Under the pieces are notes generated by a model. That model had not been told where the DNA came from and searched no databases. It saw only the letters and a program-made list of their open reading frames with translations. 64,000 bases of DNA from Saccharopolyspora dendranthemae (GTDB lineage: Bacteria; Actinomycetota; Actinomycetes; Mycobacteriales; Pseudonocardiaceae): assembly GCF_007829955.1 (NCBI RefSeq), contig NZ_VIWX01000003.1:1-64000 (forward strand), read 5' to 3'. How positions within the stretch are numbered: position 1 is the stretch's first letter; every line of letters begins with the position of its first letter. Below are positions 1-8,334 of the stretch, piece by piece. Position numbers and translations under genes: made by a program.

Positions 1-28
1 GAGCAAGGGTCTGATCTCCCGTGGCACG

Positions 29-529
29 ATGGTCGCTGTGAACAGCGCCCAGAACAGCACCAACGGCAGCCGTGAGGGTGCGGAGTGGGGTTCGGTCAAC
101 TCCATCCCGTTGTCCGAAGAGCGCACCGCGCCTGACGGGCAGTCCATCGGCGCCTTGGTCAAAGACGCAACGACGCACCTGTCGACCCTGGTCCGCTCCG
201 AAGTGGAGCTCGCCAAGACCGAGATCGCCGGTGAGATCAAGAAGGGGCTGCGCGGCAGCGTCTACTTCATCCTGGCGCTGTGCGTGCTGGGCTTCAGCCT
301 GTTCTTCCTCTTCTTCACCGCCGCCGAGGGCCTGCACGCGCTCGGCCTGTGGCGCTGGGCCGCTTTCGGGATCGTCTTCCTGGCGATGCTGCTGGTCGCG
401 GGCCTGTTCGGGCTGCTCGGCTACCTGAAGGTCCGCAAGATCGGCGCCCCCAAGCGCACGATGGAGACCCTCAAGGAAACCAAGAACATCACCAAGCGCC
501 AGAAGTCCGAGGAGCCGACCGCGAGCTGA
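29..529 (+). CDS. holin-like small integral membrane protein (phage holin superfamily III / DUF1469 type)
   Basis: The polar N-terminus (about 45 residues) leads into an amphipathic stretch with LVRSEVELAKTEI. Two hydrophobic helices follow at about residues 77-97 and 110-134, then a Lys/Arg-rich cytoplasmic tail. This is the layout of the actinobacterial 'phage holin family' of housekeeping membrane proteins, which are not phage genes despite the name. The position just before a MarP-type protease matches Rv3669 next to Rv3671c in mycobacteria. The frame is open to the left edge, so an upstream start cannot be excluded; GTG at 38 is an alternative. The molecular role is unknown. Confidence 0.75.
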   Translation: MVAVNSAQNSTNGSREGAEWGSVNSIPLSEERTAPDGQSIGALVKDATTHLSTLVRSEVELAKTEIAGEIKKGLRGSVYFILALCVLGFSLFFLFFTAAEGLHALGLWRWAAFGIVFLAMLLVAGLFGLLGYLKVRKIGAPKRTMETLKETKNITKRQKSEEPTAS

Positions 530-556
530 CCGGACCGGGCGTTCACATCCAGCGAG

Positions 557-593
557 AACCGCGGCGGACCACACCAGGTCCGCCGCGGTTTTT
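557..593 (+). terminator. rho-independent terminator after the holin-like gene
   Basis: A perfect 14-bp inverted repeat (arms 557-570 and 577-590, loop ACACCA) runs directly into a T run (589-593). It lies 28 nt after the stop at 529. It could also block antisense transcription from the protease gene, whose 3' end is at 748. Confidence 0.9.
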
Positions 594-747
594 CATGCCC
601 TCGGCCCCCGGCGCCCATCGTGCGGAGAGCTCGGCAACGGGCGGTTCTGGTCTGAACTGACCGGACGAAATGGACATTGATCATGGGCAATTCGGACCAC
701 ACCCGCCCCGGTGAGGACGCGTCCCGGGAGGACGGCCCGCCCGGGTG

Positions 748-1932
748 TCAGTTCGTGCAGTTGCCCGTGGGGACCGGGTTGTCCAGGTTCGGAGCGGCCT
801 CGACCTCGTCGGCGACCTCGTCCGCGGTGAGCGCGAAACCCGTCTCCGGATCGTCCACGGCGGCACCGAAGACGACACCGACCACCTTCCCGTCCGGGGT
901 GATCAGCGGTCCACCGGAGTTGCCGCTCTGCACCCGGCCGCGGACCGTGTAGACGTCGCGGACCACGGTCGCGCTGTCGTAGATGTCCGGTCCGCGCAAC
1001 CTGATGCGCTCCCGGATCCGGCCGGGCGACGACGTGTAGGGGCCGTCCAGCGGGTAGCCGAGCGCGATCGTGTCGTTGCCCGGGTGCGCCGACTTCGATG
1101 CGAACGTCATCGCCTCGGCGTCGAGGTCCGGCACGTCCAGGATCGCCAGGTCCACGTCCGGCTTGTACATCACGACCTCGGCATCGAACTCGCCTCGACC
1201 GATCTCGATGGCGACCCGGTCGGTTCCCGCCACGACGTGCGCGTTGGTCATCACCCGGTGCGGCGCCACGACGAAGCCGGTGCCCTCCAGCGCGCGGGCG
1301 CAGGAGGTGGCCCTGCCCCGGACCTTGACCACGCTCATCTGCGCCTTGCTGACCGCGGGGTTGCTCGCCAGCGCCGGGTCAGGGGGCGCTATTTCGGCGA
1401 CGGGCGTCTCCGAGAACGGCTCCAGGGCTTCCGGGAAACCCGACATCCCGAGCATCCGGCGCAGGTCGTTGGGCAGCGCCCTCGCCTGCGGGGGCATCAC
1501 CGAGTTGACCGCGCCGAGCACCTGCGACCGGCTCAGCGCCGACGCCAGGCCGGGCAGCGCCGTCGCCGAGGTGAACGGCAGCGCCACGAGCCAGGCCACC
1601 ACCAGCACGGCGATGAACTGCAGCACCGAGCCCAGCGCGTTGTCGACGCCAGCGATCCGGGGCGAGGTGATCCGGTCCCGCAGCTCGCGGCCCGCCCACA
1701 TCCCGAAGGTCTCGCCGAAGGCGACCAGCAGGACCACGATGCCGACGCCGAAGGCCAGGCGGGCGACCGGGCTGTCCAGCGTGTCCAGCAGCAGCGGCGC
1801 GACCTTCAGCCCCACCACGGCTCCCACGAACACGCCCACGAAGGACAGCAGGGCGGTGACCAGACCGCTCCGAGCCCCGGAGACCGCGGCGAGCAGTGCC
1901 AGCAGCACCACCAGCAGGTCGACCCAGTTCAC
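748..1932 (-). CDS. marP: MarP-type membrane-anchored serine protease (CvpA domain plus trypsin-like domain)
   Basis: The N-terminal ~130 residues form a four-helix CvpA-type membrane domain. A trypsin-like periplasmic protease follows, with triad candidates His232 (TNAHVV), Asp261 (DVDLAIL) and Ser339 (SGNSGGPL). Cys211 and Cys392 are 181 residues apart, the same spacing as the regulatory disulfide known in mycobacterial MarP (Rv3671c), so redox control of the active site is probably conserved. In mycobacteria MarP maintains pH homeostasis under acid stress by cleaving envelope targets. The gene order MarP-Nudix-TlpA-Nth is conserved. ATG at 1932 begins with MNWVDLLV, directly preceding the first helix. 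Confidence 0.9.
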   Translation of the reverse strand: MNWVDLLVVLLALLAAVSGARSGLVTALLSFVGVFVGAVVGLKVAPLLLDTLDSPVARLAFGVGIVVLLVAFGETFGMWAGRELRDRITSPRIAGVDNALGSVLQFIAVLVVAWLVALPFTSATALPGLASALSRSQVLGAVNSVMPPQARALPNDLRRMLGMSGFPEALEPFSETPVAEIAPPDPALASNPAVSKAQMSVVKVRGRATSCARALEGTGFVVAPHRVMTNAHVVAGTDRVAIEIGRGEFDAEVVMYKPDVDLAILDVPDLDAEAMTFASKSAHPGNDTIALGYPLDGPYTSSPGRIRERIRLRGPDIYDSATVVRDVYTVRGRVQSGNSGGPLITPDGKVVGVVFGAAVDDPETGFALTADEVADEVEAAPNLDNPVPTGNCTN

Positions 1933-2031
1933 CCACTCACCCCTCGCGATGGACGATCAATCGCACCACCGTCTCATGGTTCAACAACAGAACGGCCAAG
2001 CCTTGCTGCCAAGGAGGTCTTCGCCACCCCG

Positions 2032-2736
2032 TCAGGAGCGTCCGAGACCGATGTCGTCCGCTTCCTCCGCGGCGTGCCATGCCTCGTCCAGCCCGCGGAC
2101 GTCGGACCGGTCCCAGCTGCGCGACCACCCGGCCAGCTCCAGCAGCCCGGCCAGCAGACCGCCGGTGAAGCCCCAGACGAGCATCCCCGGAACCAGGAAC
2201 GCGGGACCGGCGAATCCGCTGGTCAAACGCACCCGCACCCGGTTCTCGGGATCGGTGAGCCACGAGATCGGCACGCGGGCCACGGCGGCGGTCTCGCCCG
2301 GGTCGACCGGTGCGACGGGCGACGGGCGGGTCCAGTGCGCGAGCACCGGGGTCACCCGGAAGCCGCTGTGCGGAACGTGCAGTTCCGGAAGGGTCGCCAC
2401 CGGCCGGATGCCGTCGAGGCGCACCCCCACTTCCTCCACTGCCTCGCGCAGCGCGGCCTCCACCGGACCGGAGTCGACATCGTCGAGCGATCCCCCGGGG
2501 AAGGCGACCTGACCGGGGTGCGAGTTGAGCCCGTCGGCGCGGCGCAGCAGCAGCACCTCCGGACCGCGCTCGCCCTCGCCGAGCAGGATCAGCACCGCCG
2601 CGGGACGGGCCGAGGCGGGCGGCGGGTCCTTCGGCCAGCCGAAGTGCCCGGGGTCGAGGTCGGCGGTGCGCTTGACCAGCGTCCGCATCCACTCCGGCAG
2701 GTCGGCGGGATCGACCAGCGGTCCGTTCTCGCTCAC
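2032..2736 (-). CDS. Nudix hydrolase, CoA pyrophosphatase-like (Rv3672c homologue)
   Basis: This 234-residue Nudix protein has a canonical Nudix box: GQVAFPGGSLDDVD followed by REAVEEVGV in the GX5EX7REUXEEXGU pattern. The surrounding residues (LNSHPGQVAFPGG, and RADGL upstream) are typical of the NUDT7/YeaB coenzyme-A pyrophosphatase group, so it probably hydrolyses CoA or a related nucleotide. Substrate assignment is by family only. The start overlaps the stop of the upstream thioredoxin gene by 4 nt (2733-2736), implying translational coupling. MarP follows 99 nt downstream. Confidence 0.85.
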   Translation of the reverse strand: MSENGPLVDPADLPEWMRTLVKRTADLDPGHFGWPKDPPPASARPAAVLILLGEGERGPEVLLLRRADGLNSHPGQVAFPGGSLDDVDSGPVEAALREAVEEVGVRLDGIRPVATLPELHVPHSGFRVTPVLAHWTRPSPVAPVDPGETAAVARVPISWLTDPENRVRVRLTSGFAGPAFLVPGMLVWGFTGGLLAGLLELAGWSRSWDRSDVRGLDEAWHAAEEADDIGLGRS

Positions 2737-3359
2737 TGGCCCCCCAGGGTCCGTTCGACGGCCGCCCGAACCTCTTGCGGAGATTCGAACGCGACCGGTG
2801 GATCGATGCGCCGCACCTCGCCGGAGGCGGTCACCACGTAGCTGATCGGCAGCACGTTGGGGGCCCGCAGCGCGGCTCGGGCCCGGTTGTCGCCGTCATG
2901 CACGTTCGGGAAGTGAACGCCGAGCGCGCGCACCAGGTCAAGGCCTTCCGCCGGACCGCTGTCGACCTGCACGCCCAGCACGCGGATCGCCCCGGGCTCC
3001 GCGCTGTAGGCCTGCAGCGCGGGCAGCTCCGCGCGGCACGGCACGCACCAGGTCGCCCAGAGGTTGACCAGCGTCGGACCGCCCGAGACGGCACCGGCGA
3101 GGTCCGCAGGCCGGCCGTCGGCGAGGCACTGCAAGGCGATGCCGGTCAGCTCGGCGGGTCCGCCGGTCCCGGCCGGGCACGGCTGCAGGGCGGCGGCCGC
3201 GCGCTGCTGCGGGTCGATCCGCTCGGCGGGCGGGGGCGGCGCGGCGGCCGGACCGCTGCTCTCGTGATCGCGCGGCCAGAGGGCGACCGCGGCCAGGACC
3301 GCGAGCACGACGACCACGACGGTCCACTGGATCTCGGACCGGAAAGCGCGGAGGTTCAC
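2733..3359 (-). CDS. TlpA/ResA-type membrane-anchored thioredoxin
   Basis: Residues ~10-28 form one N-terminal transmembrane anchor. A Pro/Ala-rich linker and a thioredoxin-fold domain follow, containing [18 protein letters not shown], with the redox-active CXXC written CVPC. It corresponds to Rv3673c and probably reduces or exchanges disulfides of extracytoplasmic proteins. The neighbouring MarP protease carries a disulfide and is a plausible, unproven, client. The gene overlaps nth by 4 nt at its start and the Nudix gene by 4 nt at its end, so the cluster reads as one operon. Confidence 0.88.
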   Translation of the reverse strand: MNLRAFRSEIQWTVVVVVLAVLAAVALWPRDHESSGPAAAPPPPAERIDPQQRAAAALQPCPAGTGGPAELTGIALQCLADGRPADLAGAVSGGPTLVNLWATWCVPCRAELPALQAYSAEPGAIRVLGVQVDSGPAEGLDLVRALGVHFPNVHDGDNRARAALRAPNVLPISYVVTASGEVRRIDPPVAFESPQEVRAAVERTLGGQ

Positions 3360-4216
3360 GCCACCGGCTCCTTGGCCGCCTGCTGCTCCACGGTCTTGTC
3401 CGGCACCTCGTCGACGATGCCCGCCAGCTCCAGCAGTCGAGGCGTCTCAGGTCCCCGGACCAGCTTCGCCGCCTCGACGTGGTCGGTCGGTCCGGCGCCG
3501 TAGGACGGGCAGTCCTTGGCCAGCAGGCAGGCACCGCAGGCCGGCTTGCGGGAGTGGCACACCCGGCGGCCGTGGAAGATCACCCGGTGGGAGAGCATCG
3601 TCCACTCCTTGCGCGGGATCAGCTCGCCGATGGCGTGCTCGACCTTGACCGCGTCCTCCAGGTCGGTCCAGCCCCACCGGCGCACCAGACGTCCGAAGTG
3701 GGTGTCCACGGTGATCCCCGGAACGTCGAAGGCGTTGCCGAGGATGACGTTGGCGGTCTTGCGCCCGATGCCGGGCAGCTTCACCAGCTGGTCGAGCTCG
3801 GCCGGGACCTCGCCGTCGTACTTCTCGACCAGCGCGGCACCGAGCCCCATCAGCGACGCGGTCTTGTTCCGGTAGAAGCCGGTGGAGCGGATCATCTCCT
3901 CCAGCTCGGTCCGGTCCGCTCCGGCGTACGCCTCGGCGGTCGGGTACCGGCGGAACAGCGCGGGCGTGACCTCGTTGACCCGCTTGTCGGTGCACTGGGC
4001 CGACAAGATCGTCGCCACCGCGAGTTCGAGGGGCGTGTTGAAGTCCAGCTCGCAATGCGCGTCCGGATAGGCTTCGTCGAGGGCGCGCAGCATGCGCCTC
4101 GCACGTCGGACGAGTCCCAACCGGGTCTCCTCCTTCTTCTTCCCAGATCGGGTCTTGACCTGGTCAGGGGAGGTTCCGGCGGACTTGGCGCGGGTGTTTC
4201 GGGCAGGCTCCGGCAC
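3356..4216 (-). CDS. nth: endonuclease III (DNA glycosylase/AP lyase)
   Basis: This base-excision-repair enzyme removes oxidised pyrimidines and cleaves AP sites. The helix-hairpin-helix [11 protein letters not shown] contains catalytic Lys153, and VDTHFGRL supplies catalytic Asp171. The C-terminal iron-sulfur loop is C220-X6-C227-X2-C230-X5-C236. Residues 1-30 are a Lys/Arg/Ser-rich extension absent from short Nth proteins; an internal start would remove it but none is clearly better. The gene begins the minus-strand operon nth-tlpA-nudix-marP, divergent from the small membrane gene at 4328. Confidence 0.95.
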   Translation of the reverse strand: MPEPARNTRAKSAGTSPDQVKTRSGKKKEETRLGLVRRARRMLRALDEAYPDAHCELDFNTPLELAVATILSAQCTDKRVNEVTPALFRRYPTAEAYAGADRTELEEMIRSTGFYRNKTASLMGLGAALVEKYDGEVPAELDQLVKLPGIGRKTANVILGNAFDVPGITVDTHFGRLVRRWGWTDLEDAVKVEHAIGELIPRKEWTMLSHRVIFHGRRVCHSRKPACGACLLAKDCPSYGAGPTDHVEAAKLVRGPETPRLLELAGIVDEVPDKTVEQQAAKEPVA

Positions 4217-4327
4217 CCCACCAGACTACGGAGGAGCACGGACACGGAAAGTGGCGGTATTGTCACCGGCCCAGCGAACGGACCCCCGGTTGAACCGGCG
4301 TCGAAGGTATGAGCGAGGATTCACAGC

Positions 4328-4585
4328 ATGATGGCTGCCTGGTTCGTCATCGTCGTACCGCTCGTGATCATGTTCTTCACGCTCTTCATGGAGCGTGTGG
4401 AAGCCCGCCTGCGGCATGTGGCGGTGCAAGAGAACGAGGTAGAAGAGTTGCTGGAGAACGCCCGGCCCGACGAGGTGCGGGCGCTGTTCCGGCAAGGTAT
4501 TGGACGTGCGCTGGAGCTCTTCCAGCTACGCAGGGTGGGACGCGCCGGTAGGCTACGTACTCGCCGTTCGCGCGACCAGTCTTAG
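4328..4585 (+). CDS. small single-pass membrane protein (Rv3675-like)
   Basis: This 85-residue protein has one N-terminal transmembrane helix (WFVIVVPLVIMFFTLFMERV). A charged amphipathic segment follows (ARLRHVAVQENEVEELLENA), then an Arg-rich tail. Its position between nth and crp matches the small membrane protein Rv3675. The first ATG is used; a second ATG follows at once (MMAAW). No catalytic motif is visible and the function is unknown. The crp promoter overlaps its 3' end. Confidence 0.7.
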   Translation: MMAAWFVIVVPLVIMFFTLFMERVEARLRHVAVQENEVEELLENARPDEVRALFRQGIGRALELFQLRRVGRAGRLRTRRSRDQS

Positions 4586-4600
4586 AATCACTGGTAGTGA
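4582..4600 (+). promoter_or_regulatory. putative crp promoter with palindromic operator
   Basis: TAGAAT at 4582-4587 is a good -10 hexamer. A perfect 15-bp palindrome, ATCACT-GGT-AGTGAT, covers 4586-4600 and so overlaps the -10 and the expected start point. No convincing -35 is seen. The location, about 80 nt before crp, suggests an operator, possibly autoregulatory. It is not the TGTGA-N6-TCACA consensus, so the ligand protein is uncertain. Confidence 0.45.
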
Positions 4601-4678
4601 TCGGCGGCACACCGCCAGACGCGCTGACGCGGGTCCGGCACCACAGACAGCCGCCGCGTCTCAACATGGAGGGACGAG

Positions 4679-5353
4679 GTGGACGAGACCCTGGCCCGGG
4701 CCGGCATCTTCCAAGGCGTTGAACCGGCTGCGGCGGAGGCACTGGCACAGTCGCTGGAACCGATCGAGTTCCCGCGCGGACACGTGATCTTCGCCGAGGG
4801 CGAGCCGGGCGACCGGCTCTACATCATTCAGTCCGGCAAGGTGAAGCTCGGACGCAAATCCCCGGACGGCAGGGAGAACCTGCTGGCGATCATGGGGCCG
4901 TCGGACATGTTCGGCGAGCTGTCCATTTTCGACCCTGGCCCGCGGACTTCCACCGCGACCACGGTCACCGAGGTGCGCGCGTTGAGCATGGACCGCGGCG
5001 CTCTACGGCAGTGGATCGCCACGCGCCCGGAGATCGCCGAGCAGCTGCTGCGCGTGGTGGCCCGCCGCCTGCGCCGCACGAACGGCATGCTCGCCGACCT
5101 GATCTTCACCGACGTTCCGGGACGTGTCGCCAAGGCGTTGCTGCAGCTCGCACAGCGCTTCGGCAGCCAAGAAGCGGGCCTGCTGCGGGTCACCCACGAC
5201 CTGACGCAGGAAGAGATCGCGCAGTACGTCGGCGCCTCGCGGGAGACCGTGAACAAGGCGCTCGCGGACTTCGCACACCGCGGCTGGCTGCGTCTCGAGG
5301 GCAAGAGCGTCCTGATCCTGGATCCGGAGCGCCTGGCCCGCCGCGCTCGCTGA
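4679..5353 (+). CDS. crp: Crp/Fnr-family transcription regulator (cAMP-receptor-like, GlxR/Crp)
   Basis: The N-terminal cyclic-nucleotide-binding beta-barrel holds the phosphate-binding cassette [20 protein letters not shown] long dimerisation helix and a C-terminal winged helix follow, the latter with recognition helix [20 protein letters not shown]. At 224 residues it matches mycobacterial Crp (Rv3676) and corynebacterial GlxR, global regulators of carbon metabolism, respiration and envelope genes. GTG at 4679 follows a GGAGGG ribosome site. It is monocistronic, with a hairpin terminator after it. Confidence 0.93.
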   Translation: MDETLARAGIFQGVEPAAAEALAQSLEPIEFPRGHVIFAEGEPGDRLYIIQSGKVKLGRKSPDGRENLLAIMGPSDMFGELSIFDPGPRTSTATTVTEVRALSMDRGALRQWIATRPEIAEQLLRVVARRLRRTNGMLADLIFTDVPGRVAKALLQLAQRFGSQEAGLLRVTHDLTQEEIAQYVGASRETVNKALADFAHRGWLRLEGKSVLILDPERLARRAR

Positions 5354-5385
5354 GCGGGGACGTCGCACACATAACGCGCGAAGAC

Positions 5386-5445
5386 GACGCGCGTCGGCCG
5401 AAGAGTTCGGGGCTTCCTTCCCGAGTTCTTCAGCCGACGCGCGTC
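5386..5445 (+). terminator. hairpin terminator after crp
   Basis: The 13-nt arms 5386-5398 (GACGCGCGTCGGC) and 5433-5445 are perfectly complementary. The stem extends inward with one internal loop (GAAGA...CGGG against CCCG...TCTTC). A short T-containing tail (CCTTTG) follows. It lies 33 nt after the crp stop. Confidence 0.8.
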
Positions 5446-5566
5446 CTTTGCGTGCTCGCAGGCGGGTTGATGCCGCTTCCGTGAATTTCCCGTTGGACCA
5501 CAGCTGCAACGCGCGTAACCCCTGTCACGTCCCAGGACCGGACGCAGATGTGAAAGGGGTCTGTGG

Positions 5567-5800
5567 ATGAACTCCACGATGATGATCGCGCTGGTGGCGA
5601 TGGTCCTGGCGATCGTTTTCCTGGCGACGGTGCGCGCGGCCATGGGCAAGTCGAACCGGATCGACGACCGCCGCCGCAACCGGGCCGTCGGCCATTCGTT
5701 CGTCGACTCGGGCGTGGGCGGCCACCACGACGGGGGCTGGGGAGGCTTCGACGGTGGCGGTTCCGGCGGCGGTGATGGCGGAGGCGGCGGGGGCTCCTGA
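5567..5800 (+). CDS. small membrane protein with glycine-rich tail, unknown function
   Basis: This 77-residue protein has an N-terminal transmembrane helix (residues ~5-24, MIALVAMVLAIVFLATVRAA), a basic stretch (DDRRRNRAVG), and a C-terminal third composed almost only of Gly, Asp and Ser. The composition resembles small membrane proteins ending in disordered glycine tails seen in many actinomycetes. It has its own intergenic space on both sides. I do not recognise a family; coding status rests on the clean membrane-plus-tail layout. Confidence 0.55.
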   Translation: MNSTMMIALVAMVLAIVFLATVRAAMGKSNRIDDRRRNRAVGHSFVDSGVGGHHDGGWGGFDGGGSGGGDGGGGGGS

Positions 5801-6184
5801 CCCCCTCGACAACCGGCTGAGGCGGCTTCTCCGCCGCACCTGAGCAGCCCGCACCGCCGAGCGGCACGACCGCACACCCACGATGCATGTGAAAGGGCTG
5901 GGCGCCACCCCCGACGTGGCGCTCCAGCCCTTTCACATTCGCGTGGTTCGTCCCCCGACGACTAACCACGCTCCCCCGGCCCTCCGATGCTTCGGCCCCG
6001 AATCCTCGACATCGGAGGAGGCTTGTGGGTTTGAGTTGTCCCTATTCGAAGATGCTGGAAGTTCGTACCGTCCAGCAACCCCCTTTCACCAACCAAGACG
6101 TGCGTCCCGAGGGGACGGTTGCACACATCACCCGTTCTGAGTAATCAACCTCACTGACCACCCGCCGAGCGGGCGGAAAACAGG
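5801..6184. other. 383-base intergenic stretch before the MFS gene
   Basis: Apart from the strong hairpin at 5887-5938, I see no supported gene here. Short open frames exist but lack ribosome sites and family resemblance. The AT content rises towards 6140-6220, where the MFS promoter lies. Confidence 0.5.
5887..5938. terminator. long imperfect hairpin between the Gly-rich gene and the MFS gene
   Basis: Arms 5887-5907 (ATGTGAAAGGGCTGG then GCGCCAC) and 5916-5938 (GTGGCGC then CCAGCCCTTTCACAT) pair over about 20 bp, with a two-base bulge, an added T, and a short loop. There is no T run. It probably ends transcription from 5567-5800, but being nearly symmetric it could act in either direction. 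Confidence 0.65.
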
Positions 6185-6222
6185 TTGGTACCTGCGTACC
6201 ATAATCGGCATACTGGTACGCG
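6185..6222 (+). promoter_or_regulatory. putative leaderless promoter/operator of the MFS transporter
   Basis: TTGGTA (6185-6190), an 18-bp spacer and CATACT (6209-6214) fit a promoter starting at or next to the GTG at 6222. Three GGTAC/GTACC motifs (6187-6192, 6196-6200, 6215-6219) lie around it and form short inverted repeats. They suggest a repressor site, though no regulator gene is adjacent. Confidence 0.4.
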
Positions 6223-7457
6223 TGTCCACATCCACGTCGCTGAACGACTACCGCTCCGCCCTGACCACTCCAGGCGCCCGCACCCCGGTCGTCACCTCCC
6301 TGCTGGGCAGGCTGCCGATCGCGATGATCGGCATGGCGCTGCTGCTCTACGTGCAGCGGGAGACCTCGTCCTTCGCCATCGCAGGCGCCGTCTCGGCCGC
6401 CGAGCTGACCGGGGTGGCGGCGGGCTCTGTCGTGCAGGGCAGGATCGTGGACCGCGTGGGCCCGTCGACACCGCTGTACGTGGCGTCGGCGCTGTTCACC
6501 GCCGCGGTCGTGGCGACCCTGACCGCGATCGAGCTGGGCGCCACGACGCCGCTGATGGTGGCGGGCGCGTTCGCGATGGGCGTGCTGCAACCGAACATCG
6601 CCTCGGCCTCCCGCGCGCTGTGGGGCAACCTGCTGCCTCCCGGCCGGGTGCGCGAAGCCGCCTTCTCCTACGAGGCGATCAGCCTGGAGGTCTTCTTCAT
6701 CCTCGGCCCGGGCCTGGCCGGCCTGCTGGTCGCGACACCGTGGGCGGGCACCGGCGTGGTCGTGGGCGCGACCTGCATGGTGCTGGGCAGCGTCGGCTTC
6801 GCGGCGACGCGGGCAGCTCGCACGCAGCGGCCCGAGCCCGGCGAGCACGCGGGCGCCCTGCTGGGCGCGATCGCAGCTCCGGGCATGCGCACGGTGGCGC
6901 TGGCGGCGCTGGGCTTCGGCGTGGTGATCGGCTTCATCGAGGTCGCGGTCCCGGCCGCGGCTGTCGCGGCCGGCGAGCCGACGATGGGCGGCCTGCTGAT
7001 GAGCCTCGCCTCGGTGAGCTCGGTCGTGGTCGGCGTGCTCTACGGCGTGCATCCCTGGCCTCGCCCGATGCACCTGCGGCTTCCCGCACTGCTGGTGGGC
7101 TTCGCGGGCCTGGTCGCCTTGCTGTCGCTGCCGACCACGCTGCTGGGACTGGCCCTCATGCTGCTGCTCGCGGGCTGCCTGATCACCCCGCAGTCCACGG
7201 CCCACTCGGTGGCGGTCGAGTTCGCCGCCCCGCCCGGCACCGCCGCGGAGGCGTTCGGCTGGGTCGTCACCTCGGTGACCCTGGGCTCGGCCGTCGGCCA
7301 GTCGGTCAGCGGACAGCTCGTCGAGTCCTCCGGCCCACCCGTGGCGTTCCTCGTCGCCGGCGCGGCCGGAGCCACCCTCGCCGCAGCCCTCTACCTCCGC
7401 CGCAACACCCTCACCCCAGACCGAGCAACCGGAGCACTAACACTCGCCAGCAACTAG
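6222..7457 (+). CDS. major facilitator superfamily transporter
   Basis: This 411-residue protein has about 12 hydrophobic helices with a central cytoplasmic loop around residue 195 (RAARTQRPEPGEHAG), the 6+6 layout of an MFS permease. The GRIVDRVGPS segment between helices 2 and 3 is a degenerate form of the MFS loop motif. The substrate cannot be read from sequence; such proteins commonly export drugs or metabolites. It interrupts the mycobacterial-like order between crp and the metallo-hydrolase, so it is probably a lineage-specific insertion. A 68-bp palindromic repeat follows 6 nt after the stop. Confidence 0.85.
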   Translation: MSTSTSLNDYRSALTTPGARTPVVTSLLGRLPIAMIGMALLLYVQRETSSFAIAGAVSAAELTGVAAGSVVQGRIVDRVGPSTPLYVASALFTAAVVATLTAIELGATTPLMVAGAFAMGVLQPNIASASRALWGNLLPPGRVREAAFSYEAISLEVFFILGPGLAGLLVATPWAGTGVVVGATCMVLGSVGFAATRAARTQRPEPGEHAGALLGAIAAPGMRTVALAALGFGVVIGFIEVAVPAAAVAAGEPTMGGLLMSLASVSSVVVGVLYGVHPWPRPMHLRLPALLVGFAGLVALLSLPTTLLGLALMLLLAGCLITPQSTAHSVAVEFAAPPGTAAEAFGWVVTSVTLGSAVGQSVSGQLVESSGPPVAFLVAGAAGATLAAALYLRRNTLTPDRATGALTLASN

Positions 7458-7463
7458 GCCGGT

Positions 7464-7531
7464 CCCAGTTTTAGTCATAACTGAGCGGACATTTCGGGCG
7501 CGAAGGGTCCTCGGTTTGGACTAAAACTGGG
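7464..7531 (+). repeat. 68-bp palindromic repeat, copy 1
   Basis: The element begins CCCAGTTTTAGTC and ends GACTAAAACTGGG; imperfect ~24-nt arms surround a central GACATTTCGG block. It has the same length (68 bp) as copies at 28381-28448 and 32093-32160 (the latter inverted). It sits between convergent genes (stops at 7457 and 7543), so bidirectional termination is a plausible function. Its centre has diverged from the other two copies. Confidence 0.85.
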
Positions 7532-7542
7532 GATTGCCGAGG

Positions 7543-8334
7543 TCAGAGCTCGCCGTGCTCGTGGAGGTAGGCGAGTTGGGCTTGGACCGTGAGGTCCGCT
7601 GCGGGCCAGACCGAGCGGTCGACGTCCGCGTAGACGAGCTCGACGACCTGGCGCGGAGTCGCCCCGCTGCCCAGGGAGGCGAGGGCTTCGCGGACCTGGT
7701 GGAGGCGCTGCGTGCGGTGATCCAGGTAGTGCTCGGCCACCGCGCGGACGTCGTCGAGCTCCGGACCGTGCCCCGGGAGGGCGCGGACGCCCGGGGGCAG
7801 GGCGGCGATCTTGCGCAGCGAGTCCAGGTAGGAGCCGAGGTGGCCGTCCGGGTGGGCCACGACCGTCGTGCCGCGCCCGAGGATGCTGTCGCCGGTGAAC
7901 ACCGCCGGTTCGTCGTGCTCGGCGACGAAGCAGATCGAGTCCGCCGTGTGCCCCGCCGTGGCGAGGACGCGCAGTTCCAGACCGGCCGCGCTGATCGGCT
8001 CGCCGTCGGCGAGCGGCTCGGCATCGCGGCACAGCACGGGGTCGAGCGCCCGGACGGGAGCCCCGGTGCGCTGCACGAAGTCGGCCACACCGGCGGTGTG
8101 GTCCTCGTGGTGGTGGGTGAGCAGCACCAGCGACACGGGCCCGTGGTCGGCGACCCGGCTCAGGTGCTCGGCGTCGCCGGGTCCCGGGTCGATCACCACG
8201 CACTCGCGGGAGTCCGGATCGCGCAGCACCCACGTGTTGGTGCCGTCGAGGGTCATCGGGTTCGGGTTCTCGGCCAGCAGCACCGACGCGTACGAGGTGA
8301 CCGGGCGGAGCTCGCCGTAGGCGGGGTGCTGCAT
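7543..8334 (-). CDS. metallo-beta-lactamase-fold hydrolase (Rv3677c/LACTB2-like)
   Basis: This 263-residue MBL-fold protein has the metal-binding motif THHHEDHTAG (HxHxDH), a second His in ATAGHTADS, GDSILG for the bridging Asp, and PGHGPEL for the last His. The C-terminal ~70 residues resemble the helical cap of LACTB2-type hydrolases, some of which are RNA endonucleases. Position after crp and before RidA corresponds to Rv3677c. Substrate is unknown. The start overlaps the Nudix stop by one base, so the two are co-translated. Confidence 0.87.
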   Translation of the reverse strand: MQHPAYGELRPVTSYASVLLAENPNPMTLDGTNTWVLRDPDSRECVVIDPGPGDAEHLSRVADHGPVSLVLLTHHHEDHTAGVADFVQRTGAPVRALDPVLCRDAEPLADGEPISAAGLELRVLATAGHTADSICFVAEHDEPAVFTGDSILGRGTTVVAHPDGHLGSYLDSLRKIAALPPGVRALPGHGPELDDVRAVAEHYLDHRTQRLHQVREALASLGSGATPRQVVELVYADVDRSVWPAADLTVQAQLAYLHEHGEL

